From an uncultured Pseudomonas sp. (GTDB lineage Bacteria; Pseudomonadota; Gammaproteobacteria; Pseudomonadales; Pseudomonadaceae), in the NCBI GenBank assembly GCA_943912755.1, contig CALTWF010000003.1:62001-126000 (forward strand): 64,000 nucleotides of DNA, in the 5' to 3' direction. Of this stretch, positions 1 through 9,449 are shown one piece after another (position 1 is the first letter of the stretch; every line of letters begins with the position of its first letter). A program made the translations under genes and the position numbers. The notes under the pieces were generated by a model that worked only from the letters and a program-made list of their open reading frames with translations, was not told where the DNA came from and searched no databases.

Positions 1-107
1 CCGTGGCTATCCCCTGCCACCGGGTAGTGCGCAGCGACGGCAACCTGTCCGGTTATCGCTGGGGAGTCGAGCGCAAGCAGCAATTGCTGGAGCGGGAACG
101 GACTTGA
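1..107 (+). CDS. ada: Ada-like O6-methylguanine-DNA methyltransferase, C-terminal end (partial)
   Basis: This is the last 34 codons of a gene that begins before the window. The translated end carries [11 protein letters not shown] followed by [16 protein letters not shown] is the active-site motif whose cysteine accepts the alkyl group from O6-methylguanine in this suicide repair family. The [10 protein letters not shown] sequence after it resembles the bifunctional Ada protein more than the shorter Ogt. The N-terminal Ada domains lie outside the window, so Ada rather than Ogt is an inference from the tail alone. The gene ends in TGA at 105-107, with a terminator hairpin about 60 bases downstream. 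Confidence 0.8.
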   Translation, partial: VAIPCHRVVRSDGNLSGYRWGVERKQQLLERERT

Positions 108-167
108 ATGTATTCATTACTTGAATCACATCAATCAAGTTATCCGAACGGTAACTTCCAGCTCACA

Positions 168-196
168 AAAAAGCCCCGCCATAAGCGGGGCTTTTA
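168..196. terminator. Rho-independent terminator, probably bidirectional
   Basis: The hairpin AAAGCCCCGC / GCGGGGCTTTT has an A-run on its left and a T-run on its right. It sits between the convergent ends of the ada-like gene and the DUF2790 gene and could stop transcription from both. Confidence 0.8.
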
Positions 197-213
197 TCAA
201 CCAGGTACAACTA

Positions 214-459
214 TCAACCCTGGCTGCAACCATCACCCATCACCCGGTATTCCACGGTGTGACGCTGGCCTTGATGATCTTCGTAGACCATGGTGGCGGG
301 TACTACTTCACAGACATCTGCAACTTTCGACAGGCTGATGACCTTGGCGATATCCAGCTTGGTGCCGTAGCTGTACTTCTCGACCTGCGGCTGTACGGCC
401 TGGTCGGCAAGGGCGAACGAAGAGACGGCGAGCAACGCGGCTGCAACTAATGCTTTCAT
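214..459 (-). CDS. DUF2790 family small periplasmic protein
   Basis: This is an 81-residue secreted protein. Residues 1-18 form a signal peptide (MKALVAAALLAVSSFALA). The mature part has the family signature: YGTKLDIAKVISLS, then DVCEVVPATMVYEDHQGQRHT, then YRVMGDGC, with two cysteines that could form a disulphide. DUF2790 proteins are common, multi-copy, short periplasmic proteins of Pseudomonas. The best-known relative is PtrA of P. aeruginosa, linked to copper tolerance. A copper role here is only inference, since no clear CopR box was found. The start has AAAGG upstream. The gene converges on ada through the hairpin at 168-196. Confidence 0.85.
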   Translation of the reverse strand: MKALVAAALLAVSSFALADQAVQPQVEKYSYGTKLDIAKVISLSKVADVCEVVPATMVYEDHQGQRHTVEYRVMGDGCSQG

Positions 460-642
460 GATTAATGGCCTTTAAAGCAATCGAACCAACAGATTGACTT
501 CATATGCCGGAATGGCCGGAGAAGTTGTCATATCAATTAACGAACATGACACGAAGTACCGATCCCGTTGGAACTTGTTCATGGGGATGCGCTTAGTTTA
601 CTGATCTGCTAACTTCCGTGAATCATCCAGACTGACATTCAC

Positions 643-661
643 TGTTACAGATACCGTAACA
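643..661. promoter_or_regulatory. Perfect 6-bp inverted repeat, candidate operator
   Basis: TGTTAC-AGATACC-GTAACA is a perfect inverted repeat with a 7-base spacer (13-bp centre-to-centre spacing). It lies in the 263-base divergent gap between the DUF2790 gene and the acetyltransferase, 62 bases before the latter's GTG. The rest of the gap shows only a weaker TGTCAT...ATGACA pair (526-531 and 546-551) and no coding signal. The cognate regulator is unknown. Confidence 0.35.
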
Positions 662-722
662 ATCCAGGCCAATCCTTACCTCTCGGGAAACGCCGCAAAC
701 ACCCGTACCAGAGCCCTCGCCC

Positions 723-1178
723 GTGTCCGACAAATCCCCGCCCCAGTGCTGGCCACTGAGCCGCCTCGAATGGCCGCTATTGAACAAGTTCTACAAAAGC
801 CAGGGCTCGGCCATGCGTACCAGCGATGCCGGCGAGGCCTGGGTGGTGCGTACCGGGGAGATTGTCGCCGGCCTGAACCTGACGCCGGTCGCGGACGGGC
901 AGTGGCTGACCGGCCTGCTGGTCGCGCCCGGGCACCGTCGCCAAGGCCTGGCCCGCGTGCTGCTCGAAACGGCCTGCGGCGCGCGGAAAACCTGGCTGTT
1001 CTGCCATCCGGACCTGCAAGGCTTCTATGAGGGATTGGGTTTCAGGGTGAGCGAGGACCTGCCCCAGGCCCTCGCCGACCGACTGGCGCGCTATCGGCGC
1101 AGCAAGCCGCTGCTGGCGATGCGCCGCGATCAGTCGTCGGCTGCGGGATCGAGCCCGGGGAACAACACCTCGGTGTAG
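723..1178 (+). CDS. GNAT family N-acetyltransferase
   Basis: This 151-residue protein has the acetyl-CoA-binding core of the GNAT fold: [21 protein letters not shown] (about residues 62-82) holds the R-R-Q-G-L-A pyrophosphate loop. It is followed by [17 protein letters not shown], the usual strand and helix 4 region. The substrate cannot be told from sequence. The start is GTG at 723 with no convincing Shine-Dalgarno sequence; an in-frame ATG at 813 is possible but would remove the first strand. The 3' end overlaps the convergent def gene by 49 bases. Confidence 0.8.
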   Translation: MSDKSPPQCWPLSRLEWPLLNKFYKSQGSAMRTSDAGEAWVVRTGEIVAGLNLTPVADGQWLTGLLVAPGHRRQGLARVLLETACGARKTWLFCHPDLQGFYEGLGFRVSEDLPQALADRLARYRRSKPLLAMRRDQSSAAGSSPGNNTSV

Positions 1179-1669
1179 CCGAAACGGCTGAAATCGTGGA
1201 TCCGCGACGGGTACAGGCGGCCGATCAGGTGATCGCATTCATGCTGCACAACCCGCGCGTGGAAGCCATCGGCGGTGCGCCGGATCGGCTGCCCCCGAGG
1301 GTCGACGCCCTCGTAGAAGATGCTCTTGTAGCGGCTCACCACACCGCGCAGGCCGGGCACCGACAGGCAGCCTTCCCAGCCCTCTTCCAGCTCGGTGCCG
1401 ATCGGCGTGATCAGCGGGTTGAGCAGGATGGTCTGCGGCACCGGCTCGGCATCCGGGTAACGCTCGCTGCGCTCGAAACCGAAGATCACCAGTTGCAGAT
1501 CCACACCAATCTGCGGTGCGGCGAGGCCGACACCACCGACATGACGCATGGTCTCGAACATGTCGTCGATCAGTTGCTGCAGTTCGGTGCTGCCGAACAG
1601 ATGCGCCGGCACCGGCGGGGCGATGCGCAACAGGCGCTCGTCGCCCATCTTGAGGATTTCACGAATCAT
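1130..1669 (-). CDS. def: Peptide deformylase
   Basis: A 179-residue metalloenzyme that removes the formyl group from the N-terminal methionine of new proteins in the cytoplasm. All three family motifs are present: [18 protein letters not shown] (metal-binding Cys) and QHECDHLIG (HExxH-type motif with two metal His and the catalytic Glu). It lacks the fmt neighbour typical of the main housekeeping copy, so this may be a second Pseudomonas paralogue. Its start overlaps the end of the upstream yihY-like gene by 11 bases, suggesting translational coupling. Confidence 0.93.
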   Translation of the reverse strand: MIREILKMGDERLLRIAPPVPAHLFGSTELQQLIDDMFETMRHVGGVGLAAPQIGVDLQLVIFGFERSERYPDAEPVPQTILLNPLITPIGTELEEGWEGCLSVPGLRGVVSRYKSIFYEGVDPRGQPIRRTADGFHARVVQHECDHLIGRLYPSRIHDFSRFGYTEVLFPGLDPAADD

Positions 1670-2633
1670 GGGGGGCTCGGCTCACAGGTTCGGGTCCGGT
1701 CGCCGGGGCGTGATCGCGGCCCAGCCCGGAAACCTGGTTTGTAGCACGTTCCGGGGCGCCATCGCCGGGTTGTTTTTCCCCGGGGTCCTTGCCCTCCTGC
1801 GACATATGCTCGATCACCGCGTTCATCTCCGCGCCGAGCAGCAGCACCGCCGCGGAAATATAGAAGTACAGGAGCAGGACGATGATCGCCCCGATGCTGC
1901 CGTACATGGCGTTGTAGTCGGCGAAGGTCTTCACGTAGTAACCGAAGCCCAGCGACGCGATGATCCACACCACCACGGCCAGTACCGACCCCGGGGTGAT
2001 GAAGCGAAATTCCTGCTTCACATCGGGCATCACGTAGTAGATCAGCGCCACGGCCACCATCATCAGGATCACGATGGCCGGCCAGCGCAGCACGGTCCAT
2101 ACGGTGACGATGACCTCCTCCATGCCCACCTGCGAGGCCACCCAGCTCATCACCTGCGGCCCCAGCACCATCAGCGCGGCGGCGGCCAGGAGCATGCCGG
2201 CGATGCCCACGGTATAGAAGATCGACAGGGGAATGCGCTTCCACACCGGCCGGCCTTCGATCACATCGTAGGCCGCGTTCATCGCGCTCATCATCAGGCG
2301 CACGCCGGCCGAGGCGGTCCACAGGGCGATGACGATACCCACCGAGAGCAGGCCGCCCTTGGATTGCTGGAGCTGGTCGATCACCGGGTTGACCTGCTCC
2401 AGGGCCTGGGGCGGCAGGACCAGTTCCGATTGCAGGCGCAACCAGGAGAAAAAGTCCGGCAGGTGCAGGAAGCCGATCAGGGCGATCAGGAACAGCAGGA
2501 AAGGAAACAGCGAAAACAGCATCTGGTAGGCCAGTGCCGAGGCGTAGGTGGACATCTCGTCGTCGAGGAATTCCTTGACGGTACGCACCAGTACGCGGTG
2601 CACGGGAATACCGCGTAGATGGGTAAAGGTCAT
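1659..2633 (-). CDS. YihY/BrkB family inner-membrane protein
   Basis: A 324-residue integral membrane protein of the YihY/virulence factor BrkB family, whose biochemical role is not settled. The N-terminal [22 protein letters not shown] segment and several later hydrophobic stretches ([20 protein letters not shown] followed by [20 protein letters not shown]) are typical. The charged, Pro-rich C-terminus is cytoplasmic-looking. The ORF could open ten codons earlier, but ATG at 2633 has AAGGAG six to seven bases upstream and is preferred. It probably forms an operon with def, which it overlaps. Confidence 0.88.
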   Translation of the reverse strand: MTFTHLRGIPVHRVLVRTVKEFLDDEMSTYASALAYQMLFSLFPFLLFLIALIGFLHLPDFFSWLRLQSELVLPPQALEQVNPVIDQLQQSKGGLLSVGIVIALWTASAGVRLMMSAMNAAYDVIEGRPVWKRIPLSIFYTVGIAGMLLAAAALMVLGPQVMSWVASQVGMEEVIVTVWTVLRWPAIVILMMVAVALIYYVMPDVKQEFRFITPGSVLAVVVWIIASLGFGYYVKTFADYNAMYGSIGAIIVLLLYFYISAAVLLLGAEMNAVIEHMSQEGKDPGEKQPGDGAPERATNQVSGLGRDHAPATGPEPVSRAPHDS

Positions 2634-2742
2634 TGGCGTCTCCTTGCGCTGCGGGAAGCTCATATTCCCGGATGGCCACGGGAAGCGTTACAAAACAGTC
2701 TAATAGACCCCGCAGACAAGGTTGCGATTCCCTCTTGCCGAC

Positions 2743-2776
2743 AAAAAAAACGGCCATCCGCAGATGGCCGTTTTCG
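2743..2776 (-). terminator. Rho-independent terminator of the csbD-like gene
   Basis: The stem AACGGCCATC / GATGGCCGTT with a CGCA loop is followed, on the minus strand, by eight T residues. It lies 18 bases after the CsbD stop codon. Confidence 0.88.
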
Positions 2777-2793
2777 TCTGGCCCGCAGGCCGG

Positions 2794-2973
2794 TCAAGGC
2801 TTCTTCACGGCATCCTTGACCTTGCCCACGGCTTGCTGGGCCTCACCTTTGAGCTCCTGGGCCTTGCCTTCGGCGCGCATTTTGTCGTTACCGGTGGCCT
2901 TGCCGACGCCTTGCTTGATGTTACCGACCGCTTCGTTGGCCATGCCTTTGACTTTGTCTTTGGTGCCACTCAT
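2794..2973 (-). CDS. CsbD family stress-response protein
   Basis: A 59-residue, highly charged, Ala/Lys/Gly-rich protein with the repeating pattern [20 protein letters not shown] and [20 protein letters not shown], characteristic of CsbD. These small proteins are usually induced by general stress or stationary phase; no molecular activity is established. The start at 2973 has AAGGAG at ideal distance, so the upstream in-frame extension is rejected. It is a single-gene transcript with its own terminator. Confidence 0.92.
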   Translation of the reverse strand: MSGTKDKVKGMANEAVGNIKQGVGKATGNDKMRAEGKAQELKGEAQQAVGKVKDAVKKP

Positions 2974-3115
2974 GGGATTTCTCCTTGAAGGGATGTCGGA
3001 ATCGACAAGCAGTGGAGTGACGGGCGAAGCGGGGAGTTTCATTTATTTTCGAAGGGGCGGATCAGTGTGCTGCAGGCAACCCAAAAACCCACAGGCCATG
3101 GCACGTTGCAACAAA

Positions 3116-3150
3116 TGTAGGAGCGAGCCTGCTCGCGATGCGCCGCGCGG
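3116..3150. repeat. REP-like intergenic element (single, degenerate)
   Basis: GTAGGAGCGAGCCTGCTCGCGATG contains the palindrome CGAGC-CT-GCTCG. It is the GC-rich short interspersed repeat type seen between Pseudomonas genes. It sits in the 294-base gap between csbD and the next gene; the rest of that gap shows nothing recognisable. Confidence 0.6.
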
Positions 3151-3267
3151 GCGGCGCTCGATCTCAAAAGTGCTGAAGATCTGTTGACAGGCACCTGCTG
3201 CTTTATGTTTCAGCCCATTGCCCGCAAAATAGCCCACCTTTTCCAGGCATCACCCGCAGGACACCCC

Positions 3268-3645
3268 ATGAAACTCGACAAGACCACCGCCATCGCCCGC
3301 CGCAACGAGGCGCTGGGCATTCCCGCGCTGAACAGCGACAACACCCTGTTCGCCGTGCTCGACGGCAAGCGCAGCCTGTGGTGGTTCGATGTGCCGGTGG
3401 CCTGGCTGCGCACCAATACCGGATGGGTGAACCTGCTGCTGCACACCCCGGAAGGCGATCAGTTGCAGCACCTGAAGGTGCCGCGGCGCTACCTGCGCTC
3501 GCACATGGAGCAGATGGAAGTGCGCAACCCGGGCAAGCGCCGCTCGACCATCAGCCTGGCGCTGTCGGCCGACCGCGATTCGCTGCTGCGTGACCTGCGC
3601 CCGGGCGGCGAAAACCTGGACTTCTCCGGTTTCCGCCAGCGCTGA
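3268..3645 (+). CDS. Conserved hypothetical protein
   Basis: A 125-residue soluble protein that I do not assign to a family. It has no signal peptide or membrane segment. Visible features are LWWFDVPVAWL near residues 36-46, a basic stretch VPRRYLRSHMEQMEVRNPGKRR, and an acidic/aromatic tail. ATG at 3268 is chosen because upstream ATG/TTG codons have no better ribosome site, and the protein then starts MKLDKT. It converges on cvfB with only four bases between stops. The codon use matches its neighbours, so it is probably a real core gene. Confidence 0.75.
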   Translation: MKLDKTTAIARRNEALGIPALNSDNTLFAVLDGKRSLWWFDVPVAWLRTNTGWVNLLLHTPEGDQLQHLKVPRRYLRSHMEQMEVRNPGKRRSTISLALSADRDSLLRDLRPGGENLDFSGFRQR

Positions 3646-3649
3646 GACG

Positions 3650-4486
3650 TCAGGCCAGTTCGATGCGGTTGTCGTGGATGACGATCTGGCCGCTCTTGTA
3701 CAAGGCGCCGATGGCCTTCTTGAAGTTGCCCTTGCTGACCCCGAACAGGTCGCTGATCACCTGCGGGTCGCTCTTGTCGCTGACCGGCAGCACGCCGTCG
3801 GCGGCCTTGAGCTTGGCCAGGATCTGCTCGTGCAGGCTGTTGGCAGCACCCTCGCCCACCGGCTGCAGGCTCAGGGCGATCTTGCCGTCGTCGCGGACTT
3901 CCTTGATGTAGCCCTTCTCCTGCTTGCCGGAACGGAGGAACTTGAATACCTCGTTCTTGTGGATCAGGCCCCAGTGCTGGTTATTGATGATCGCCTTGAA
4001 GCCCATCGGGCTCTCTTCCACCACCAGCAGGTCGACCTGCTGGCCGACCCGATAGTTGGCCGGGGTCTTGTCCAGGTAGCGGTCGAGCTTGGCGGTGGCG
4101 GTGACACGCCGGGTGCGGCGGTCGAGATAGACATGCACCACGCAGTACTCGCCGGCGCGCATCTGGCGCTTTTCCTCGGAGTACGGCATCAGCAGGTCCT
4201 TGGGCAGGCCCCAGTCGAGGAAGATGCCGATGCTGTTGATCTCGACCACCTTGAGGCTGGCGAACTGGCCGACCTGGACCTTGGTCTTCTCGGTGGTGGC
4301 GATCAGCTTGTCCTCGCTGTCGAGGTAGACGAAGACGTTCAGCCAGTCCTCGACCTCGCTCGGCGTGTCCTTGGGGATGTAGCGCTTGGGCAGGAGGATC
4401 TCGCCCTCCGCGCCGCCATCCAGGTACAGACCGAAGTCCGTGTGCTTGACCACCTGCAAAGTGTTGTAACGCCCAACTGAAGCCAT
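3650..4486 (-). CDS. CvfB/YitL family S1-like RNA-binding protein
   Basis: A 278-residue protein of the CvfB family: tandem S1-like OB domains followed by a C-terminal winged helix. The first S1-like unit spans GRYNTLQVVKHTDFGLYLDG to about residue 65. Another is ASLKVVEINSIGIFLDWGLPKDLLMP, and a third is DLLVVEESPMGFKAIINNQHWGLIH. The tail VISDLFGVSKGNFKKAIGALYKSGQI is the winged-helix segment. CvfB-like proteins bind RNA and affect gene expression in other bacteria; the target here is unknown. GAGG precedes the ATG. Confidence 0.88.
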   Translation of the reverse strand: MASVGRYNTLQVVKHTDFGLYLDGGAEGEILLPKRYIPKDTPSEVEDWLNVFVYLDSEDKLIATTEKTKVQVGQFASLKVVEINSIGIFLDWGLPKDLLMPYSEEKRQMRAGEYCVVHVYLDRRTRRVTATAKLDRYLDKTPANYRVGQQVDLLVVEESPMGFKAIINNQHWGLIHKNEVFKFLRSGKQEKGYIKEVRDDGKIALSLQPVGEGAANSLHEQILAKLKAADGVLPVSDKSDPQVISDLFGVSKGNFKKAIGALYKSGQIVIHDNRIELA

Positions 4487-4651
4487 GTTCGAAATCCTCG
4501 CTGCGAGGCGCGCATTCTACACGCGATCCATGGCCATCGCCCTGCGCTTCGGCAGTTTCCTCCACGAATCGGCGCCGCCTGCATCGATTTGAACCGCAGG
4601 GGCGCAACCTGCTCTATAAACATTGAGGAAGCCCCTGCAAGGACGCCCACC

Positions 4652-5506
4652 ATGTCCGTTCGTCTGCGCCCGATCCTGTTGATTCTCGCCACCCTCCTGC
4701 TGCTGTCCTGCACGCGCCTGGACCTGGCCTACCGCAACCTTGACGTGCTGGTGCCCTGGTCGCTCGGCGATTACCTGGACATGAGCCGCCAGCAACGCAA
4801 CTGGCTCGACCAGCGCCTCAAGACCGAGCTGTCCTGGCACTGCAAGACCCAGCTGCCCGGCTACCTGACCTGGCTCGACGGAATTCGCCAGATGGTCGCC
4901 AGCAACCAGGTCACCGACCAGCAATTGCAGGCACGCACCCAGGAAGCCCGCCAGGCGGTGTCACGGGTCGCCGAGCAGATCACCCCGTCGGCGGCGCAAC
5001 TGCTGCGCGGCATGGACGATGAACAGGTGCGCGAAATGCGCCAGAACTTCGCCAAGGACATCGAGGAGCGCCAGGCCAAGTACGTGAAAACGCCACTGGC
5101 GCAGCAGATAGAGCAACGCGGCGAGCGCATGGAAAAGCGCCTGTCGCCCTGGTTCGGTGGCCTCAGCCCGCAACAGCGCGAGCGGGTGGCGTCATGGTCG
5201 GCGCAACTGGGTGAACAGAACCGCCAGTGGATCGCCAACCGCGCCCACTGGCAGGCCCAGTTCAGCAGCCTGATGGACCAGCGCGGCCAGGACGACTTCG
5301 AACAGCGCCTGGGCCAGTTGCTCAAGGACCGCGAGCGCTTCTGGACCCCGGAATACCGCGTCGCCTTCGACAACACCGAGCAACAGTTGCGCAGCCTGCT
5401 GGTCGACCTGATGGCGCAGAGCAGCGCCGAACAACGCCAGCGCCTGGAGCAGCGCCTGGGCAAGGTGCGCCAGGACTTCAGCGAGCTGAAGTGCCTTAAA
5501 AGCTAG
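4652..5506 (+). CDS. DUF6279-type lipoprotein
   Basis: A 284-residue lipoprotein. Residues 1-19 form a lipoprotein signal ending LLLLSC, with Cys20 as the lipidation site. The mature part begins [25 protein letters not shown], typical of a Pseudomonas lipoprotein family of unknown function, and is otherwise long amphipathic helices rich in Gln, Arg and Glu. The ORF extends upstream to 4589, but starting at 4652 places the lipobox correctly. Its stop codon overlaps the stop of convergent aceK by three bases. Confidence 0.82.
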   Translation: MSVRLRPILLILATLLLLSCTRLDLAYRNLDVLVPWSLGDYLDMSRQQRNWLDQRLKTELSWHCKTQLPGYLTWLDGIRQMVASNQVTDQQLQARTQEARQAVSRVAEQITPSAAQLLRGMDDEQVREMRQNFAKDIEERQAKYVKTPLAQQIEQRGERMEKRLSPWFGGLSPQQRERVASWSAQLGEQNRQWIANRAHWQAQFSSLMDQRGQDDFEQRLGQLLKDRERFWTPEYRVAFDNTEQQLRSLLVDLMAQSSAEQRQRLEQRLGKVRQDFSELKCLKS

Positions 5507-7233
5507 GCGATCAGTTCATCGCGGCCCTTGCGCCGGTAAGGGAACACATCGATCACCTTGCCGGCGCGGATCGCCTCCTGCAGCCCCTTCCAGTAGTCGG
5601 CGTCGTACAGCTCGCCATGCAGCTGGCTGAACAGCCGGCGCTGGCCGATATCGGCGAACAGGAACGGCGGGAATTCTTCCGGGAACACATCATGGGGCCC
5701 GATGGAGTACCAGGGTTCACTGGACATCTCGTCCTCGGGAAAGCGCGGCGGCGGGATATGGCGGAAGTTGGCCTCGGTGAGGAAGGTGATTTCGTCGTAG
5801 TCGTAGAACACCACGCGGCCATGGCGGGTGACGCCGAAGTTCTTCAGCAGCATGTCGCCGGGGAAAATGTTCGCCGCCGCCAGTTGCTTGATCGCCAGGC
5901 CGTAGTCGTCCAGCGCCTCGCGGACCTGGGCGTCGTTGGCATTCTCCAGGTAGAGGTTGAGCGGGGTCATGCGCCGTTCGGTCCAGCAGTGGCGCACCAG
6001 CACCGTATCGCCGTCGACCGTCACCGTCGACGGCGCCACCTCCAGCAGTTCGGCCAGGCATTCCGGCTCGAACTTGCTCACCGGGAAGCGGAAATCGGAA
6101 AACTCCTGGGTATCGGCCATGCGCCCGACCCGGTCGACGCTTTTCACCAGGCGGTACTTCTCGATCACCGTGGCACGGTCGACGTTCTTCGACGGCGAGA
6201 AGCGGTCCTTGATGATCTTGAACACGGTATTGAAGCCCGGCAGGGTGAACACGCTCATGACCATGCCGCGCACCCCGGGGGCCATGATGAAGCGGTCGTC
6301 GGTGCTGGCCAGGTGGTTGATCAGCGCCCGGTAGAACTCCGACTTGCCGTGCTTGTAGAAGCCGATCGAGGTGTACAGCTCGGCAACGTGCTTGCCCGGC
6401 AGGATGCGCTTGAGAAAACCGACGAACTCCGCCGGTACCGGCACATCCACCATGAAATAGGAGCGGGTGAAGGAGAAGATGATCGACACGTCGGCTTCGT
6501 CGGTGATCAGCGCATCGATCTCGATGCCCTGGCCCTCGCGGTGCAACAGCGGGATCACCAGCGGCCACTGCTCGTCCCGGGTGAAGATGCGCCCGACCAG
6601 GTAGGCGCCCTTGTTGCGGTAGAGCACCGGGGAAAACAGCTCGACCTGCAATTGCGGGTCCTTGCATACCCAGTCCGGCAGGTTCTCGCGCAGTTGCGCT
6701 TCGAGCCGCGCCAGGTCGCCGGGCAGGTCGGCGTAGGGCACCGCGAAGCGGTAGTCCTCGAAGACCTTCGCCAGCACGCCGTTGAGATGGCCGTCAGGAC
6801 GGTAGATACGGGTCTGCGCCGCACGCTCGTGGGCCCGCAACGAAGGCCGGGTGGTGTGGATGAACATGCAGCCGTCGCTGATCAGGTCGTGGCTGAACAG
6901 GCTGCAGAAGATCGAGTTGTACCAGGTCTCCGACAGTTCATCGTCCAGGCGCGGGTCGATCAGGTTGATGTAGGCGCTTTTCACCAGCGGCCACAGCGAG
7001 ACGTCCAGCAAGACCTCTTCGGCGAAGGTCTCGCGCAGCCGCGCAGTGACCTCCGCGACCTTGTCTTCATAAAGGTTGATGCGCGCCGCCGCGGCGTTCT
7101 GGATCTGCTGCCAGAGGGCCTTTTCGAAGCGCTCGCGGGCACCGTCGGTGATCTGCCGGAAGTGCTCGCGGTAATTGTCGAAACCATCGAGGATCATCCG
7201 GGCGATATCGGCGGCCGGCCATTGCTGGGGCAT
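5503..7233 (-). CDS. aceK: Isocitrate dehydrogenase kinase/phosphatase
   Basis: A 576-residue bifunctional enzyme that phosphorylates and dephosphorylates isocitrate dehydrogenase, steering isocitrate between the TCA cycle and the glyoxylate shunt. Family hallmarks include [18 protein letters not shown] (the nucleotide-binding loop region), [11 protein letters not shown] and [17 protein letters not shown] near the C-terminus. The length matches the family. ATG at 7233 is chosen as the usual start ([11 protein letters not shown]); the ORF is open 36 codons further up without family similarity. As in other Pseudomonas it is not next to aceA/aceB. Confidence 0.95.
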   Translation of the reverse strand: MPQQWPAADIARMILDGFDNYREHFRQITDGARERFEKALWQQIQNAAAARINLYEDKVAEVTARLRETFAEEVLLDVSLWPLVKSAYINLIDPRLDDELSETWYNSIFCSLFSHDLISDGCMFIHTTRPSLRAHERAAQTRIYRPDGHLNGVLAKVFEDYRFAVPYADLPGDLARLEAQLRENLPDWVCKDPQLQVELFSPVLYRNKGAYLVGRIFTRDEQWPLVIPLLHREGQGIEIDALITDEADVSIIFSFTRSYFMVDVPVPAEFVGFLKRILPGKHVAELYTSIGFYKHGKSEFYRALINHLASTDDRFIMAPGVRGMVMSVFTLPGFNTVFKIIKDRFSPSKNVDRATVIEKYRLVKSVDRVGRMADTQEFSDFRFPVSKFEPECLAELLEVAPSTVTVDGDTVLVRHCWTERRMTPLNLYLENANDAQVREALDDYGLAIKQLAAANIFPGDMLLKNFGVTRHGRVVFYDYDEITFLTEANFRHIPPPRFPEDEMSSEPWYSIGPHDVFPEEFPPFLFADIGQRRLFSQLHGELYDADYWKGLQEAIRAGKVIDVFPYRRKGRDELIA

Positions 7234-7451
7234 ATCAGGACCTCGGCAGAAAGGGCGAAAGCCTGAGAGTAACCGCGGCGCCGGCCCCTGCACAGGGGCG
7301 GATCGGCCAAATCGACAGCACAGTGCCAGCAGCGTTTTCACGCAGGCCGGCCCATCCCTGGCAATGAACGGATTCAGCCCGCAAGAAAGCGGACGAGATC
7401 GCCGCCGGTTATGCCGTACACTCGCGTCCTCGTTCCTGCCCGGAGATTGCC

Positions 7452-8360
7452 GTGAGCCCCATCGCCCTGTCCCGTCTGCTGATCCTCGCTGCCGTCTGGG
7501 GGGCCAGCTTTCTGTTCATGCGCATCATCGCCCCAGTGCTGGGCACGGTGCCCACGGCCTTCTTCCGGGTGACCATCGCCTGCGCGGGGTTGCTGGTGAT
7601 CCTCGCGCTGATGCGGGTGCGCTGGGACTTCCAGGGCAAGTTCAAGGTCGCTCTGGTGCTGGGGATGATCAACTCGGGGATTCCGGCAACGCTTTACTCG
7701 GTGGCGGCGCAGGTACTGCCCGCCGGCTACTCGGCGATCTTCAACGCCACCACGCCGCTGATGGGCGTGCTGATCGGCGCGCTGTTCTTCCATGAAGCCA
7801 TGACCCTGCCCAAGCTCTCGGGGATCTTCCTCGGCCTGCTCGGGGTGGGGATTCTCAGCGGCGCGGGCCCGGTGGCCTTTGACCTGAACCTGCTGCAAGG
7901 CGCCCTCGCCTGCCTCGGCGCCACCACCTGCTACGGTTTTTCCGGGTTTCTCGCGCGGCGCTGGCTGGACCAGCGCGGCGGCCTCGACAGCCGCCTGTCC
8001 GCGCTGGGCAGCATGATGGGCGCCAGCCTGCTGCTGACGCCGTTGTTCGCCTGGAGCGTGATCACCCAGCCGCCAGCCAGCTGGGGCGGCTGGCCGGAAT
8101 GGCTGTCGCTGCTCGGGCTGGGCCTGCTGTGCACCGCCTTCGCCTACATCCTGTACTTCCGCCTGATCAGCGAGATCGGCCCGGTGAAATCCTCCACCGT
8201 GACCTTCCTGATCCCGGCATTCGGCGTGCTCTGGGGGGCCTGGCTGCTGGACGAACCGCTGTCCACCGCGCACCTCTACGGTGGACTGCTGATCGGCCTG
8301 GCCCTGTGGCTGGTGCTCAAGCCCGCGCGGGCTGGCGGAACACGAACAGCAGGCCGATAA
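7452..8360 (+). CDS. DMT superfamily (EamA) transporter
   Basis: A 302-residue inner-membrane protein with about ten hydrophobic helices in two EamA repeats: [21 protein letters not shown] at the N-terminus and a second repeat from about residue 145. Conserved family patterns include [10 protein letters not shown], the [14 protein letters not shown] turn and [14 protein letters not shown]. EamA transporters export or import amino acids and other small metabolites; the substrate cannot be read from sequence. It starts with GTG at 7452 (GGAG upstream). Its 3' end overlaps a second, convergent EamA gene by 44 bases. Confidence 0.88.
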   Translation: MSPIALSRLLILAAVWGASFLFMRIIAPVLGTVPTAFFRVTIACAGLLVILALMRVRWDFQGKFKVALVLGMINSGIPATLYSVAAQVLPAGYSAIFNATTPLMGVLIGALFFHEAMTLPKLSGIFLGLLGVGILSGAGPVAFDLNLLQGALACLGATTCYGFSGFLARRWLDQRGGLDSRLSALGSMMGASLLLTPLFAWSVITQPPASWGGWPEWLSLLGLGLLCTAFAYILYFRLISEIGPVKSSTVTFLIPAFGVLWGAWLLDEPLSTAHLYGGLLIGLALWLVLKPARAGGTRTAGR

Positions 8361-9186
8361 CGATCAGGGCCATGCCGAGCAGGCTCAGGGCTGCCAGGCG
8401 GTTGCCGAAGATCAGGTAGTCCAGCACCGCGGTCACCGCCGGCACCAGGTAGAACAGGCTGGTGACATTGACCAGGTTGCCGCGGGCGATCAGGCGGTAC
8501 AGCAGCAGGGTCGCCAGCACCGAGACCACCAGCCCCATCCACGCCACCGACAGCAGGAACTGTGCATTCAGCTGCAGCTCCAGCGGCTGGAATGGGGCGA
8601 CCAGCGCGCACATCAGCAGGCCGGCGAGGTACTGCAACGGTAGGGTCCCCAGCGGCTCGCGGGTGATGCGCTTCTGCAGGATCGAGCCGCCGGTCATGCT
8701 CGCCAGCGCCAACAAGGCGAAGAGCATGCCGGACCAGGACATGCCGTCCAGGCCGATGCCCTGCCAGACCACCAGGACCAGCCCCGCCAGGCCCAGGCAC
8801 AGGCCGAACAGCCGGGCCAGGGAGCGCCGCCGCTCCATCAGCATGACCGTGAGGATCGGTTGCACGCCCATGACCGTGGCCATGACCCCGGGCGTGACCT
8901 TCAGGTCCAGGGCCAGCAAGTAGAAGATCTGGTAGGCGCCGAGGAGGATGCCGCCGGTGAGCAGCGCCTGGCCGATGGCCCTAGGTTCGCGGGGCCAGCG
9001 CAGCTTGAGCAGCGGGCCGAGCAAGACCAGGGCGCCAAGGGCGAGAAGAAAGCGGATCAGCAGGAAGGCGAAGGGCGTCGCCTGGGCCAGCCCCAGTTTC
9101 GAGACGATCGCCCCGCTACTCCAGAGCAGGACGAACAGGCTGGTCGTGGCCGCCGAGGCCACGGAGGTTTTGTGCAGGAAAGACAT
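8317..9186 (-). CDS. DMT superfamily (EamA) transporter behind a Val-rich leader
   Basis: A 289-residue, ten-helix inner-membrane protein with two EamA repeats. The first begins SLFVLLWSSGAIVSKLGLAQATPFAFLLIRF and the second after about residue 145. The substrate is unknown. ATG at 9186 with AGGTGG six bases upstream is preferred over an in-frame codon at 9210. It lies 94 bases after the stop of a 44-codon valine-rich ORF, and its ribosome site is complementary to part of that ORF (see 9187-9322). It is therefore likely controlled by amino-acid supply. It is a paralogue of, but clearly different from, the convergent transporter at 7452. Confidence 0.88.
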   Translation of the reverse strand: MSFLHKTSVASAATTSLFVLLWSSGAIVSKLGLAQATPFAFLLIRFLLALGALVLLGPLLKLRWPREPRAIGQALLTGGILLGAYQIFYLLALDLKVTPGVMATVMGVQPILTVMLMERRRSLARLFGLCLGLAGLVLVVWQGIGLDGMSWSGMLFALLALASMTGGSILQKRITREPLGTLPLQYLAGLLMCALVAPFQPLELQLNAQFLLSVAWMGLVVSVLATLLLYRLIARGNLVNVTSLFYLVPAVTAVLDYLIFGNRLAALSLLGMALIVIGLLFVFRQPARA

Positions 9187-9322
9187 GGATTGCCACCTGT
9201 ATTCGGGCAAGTAAGCCGAGCGGACGGGCTGCGCGGATGCAGCCGGCCGGATTCAGAAGCGTTGGGGGGTGCGGCGGGCGTCAGCCCACTACCACCACTG
9301 CCACGACGGTTCCGACAGGTGG
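9187..9322 (-). promoter_or_regulatory. Candidate translational attenuator in the transporter leader
   Basis: On the transcript, CCACCTGT (9322-9315, inside the leader ORF) is an exact 8-nt complement of ACAGGTGG (9200-9193), which is the transporter's Shine-Dalgarno region. A second exact 8-nt complement, CAGCCGGC (9343-9336) with GCCGGCTG (9247-9240), interleaves with it, so the two pairings cannot both form as simple nested hairpins. This is the arrangement expected of switching structures. A ribosome paused on the second valine run (about 9311-9285) would cover CCACCTGT and free the ribosome site. There is no T-run, so this looks translational rather than a terminator attenuator. Function is inferred. 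Confidence 0.5.
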
Positions 9323-9415
9323 GTACTGGCTGGTAGCCGGCTGCTGGAACCCGCGCACGACAACCACCGCGTCGGGCGCGGCAAGCAGTGCTGGGGTTAC
9401 AGGGGAAGCAGGCAT
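9281..9415 (-). CDS. Valine-rich leader peptide (ilv-leader-like)
   Basis: A 44-codon ORF lying between a strong promoter and a transporter gene. The peptide has 12 valines, grouped as PDAVVVVRG and GTVVAVVVVG near the stop. This closely recalls, from memory, the E. coli ilvBN leader peptide IvbL, which has the same VVVVR and VVVVVG blocks. Its likely job is to be translated slowly when charged tRNA-Val is scarce and so change the downstream RNA fold. The ribosome site (TGAAGA) is weak. The product itself is probably not functional. Confidence 0.6.
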   Translation of the reverse strand: MPASPVTPALLAAPDAVVVVRGFQQPATSQYPPVGTVVAVVVVG

Positions 9416-9449
9416 GAGCGAGTCTTCAGGTGAGGTGCAGAGGGTCGGG

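Noticed and set aside
3043..3237. A 64-codon minus-strand frame upstream of the csbD gene
   Set aside because: It spans a REP-like element and intergenic DNA, has no ribosome site, and shows no protein-like features.
5617..7266. A 549-codon plus-strand frame over aceK
   Set aside because: It is antisense to aceK, with His/Gln/Arg-rich low-complexity sequence typical of a shadow frame.
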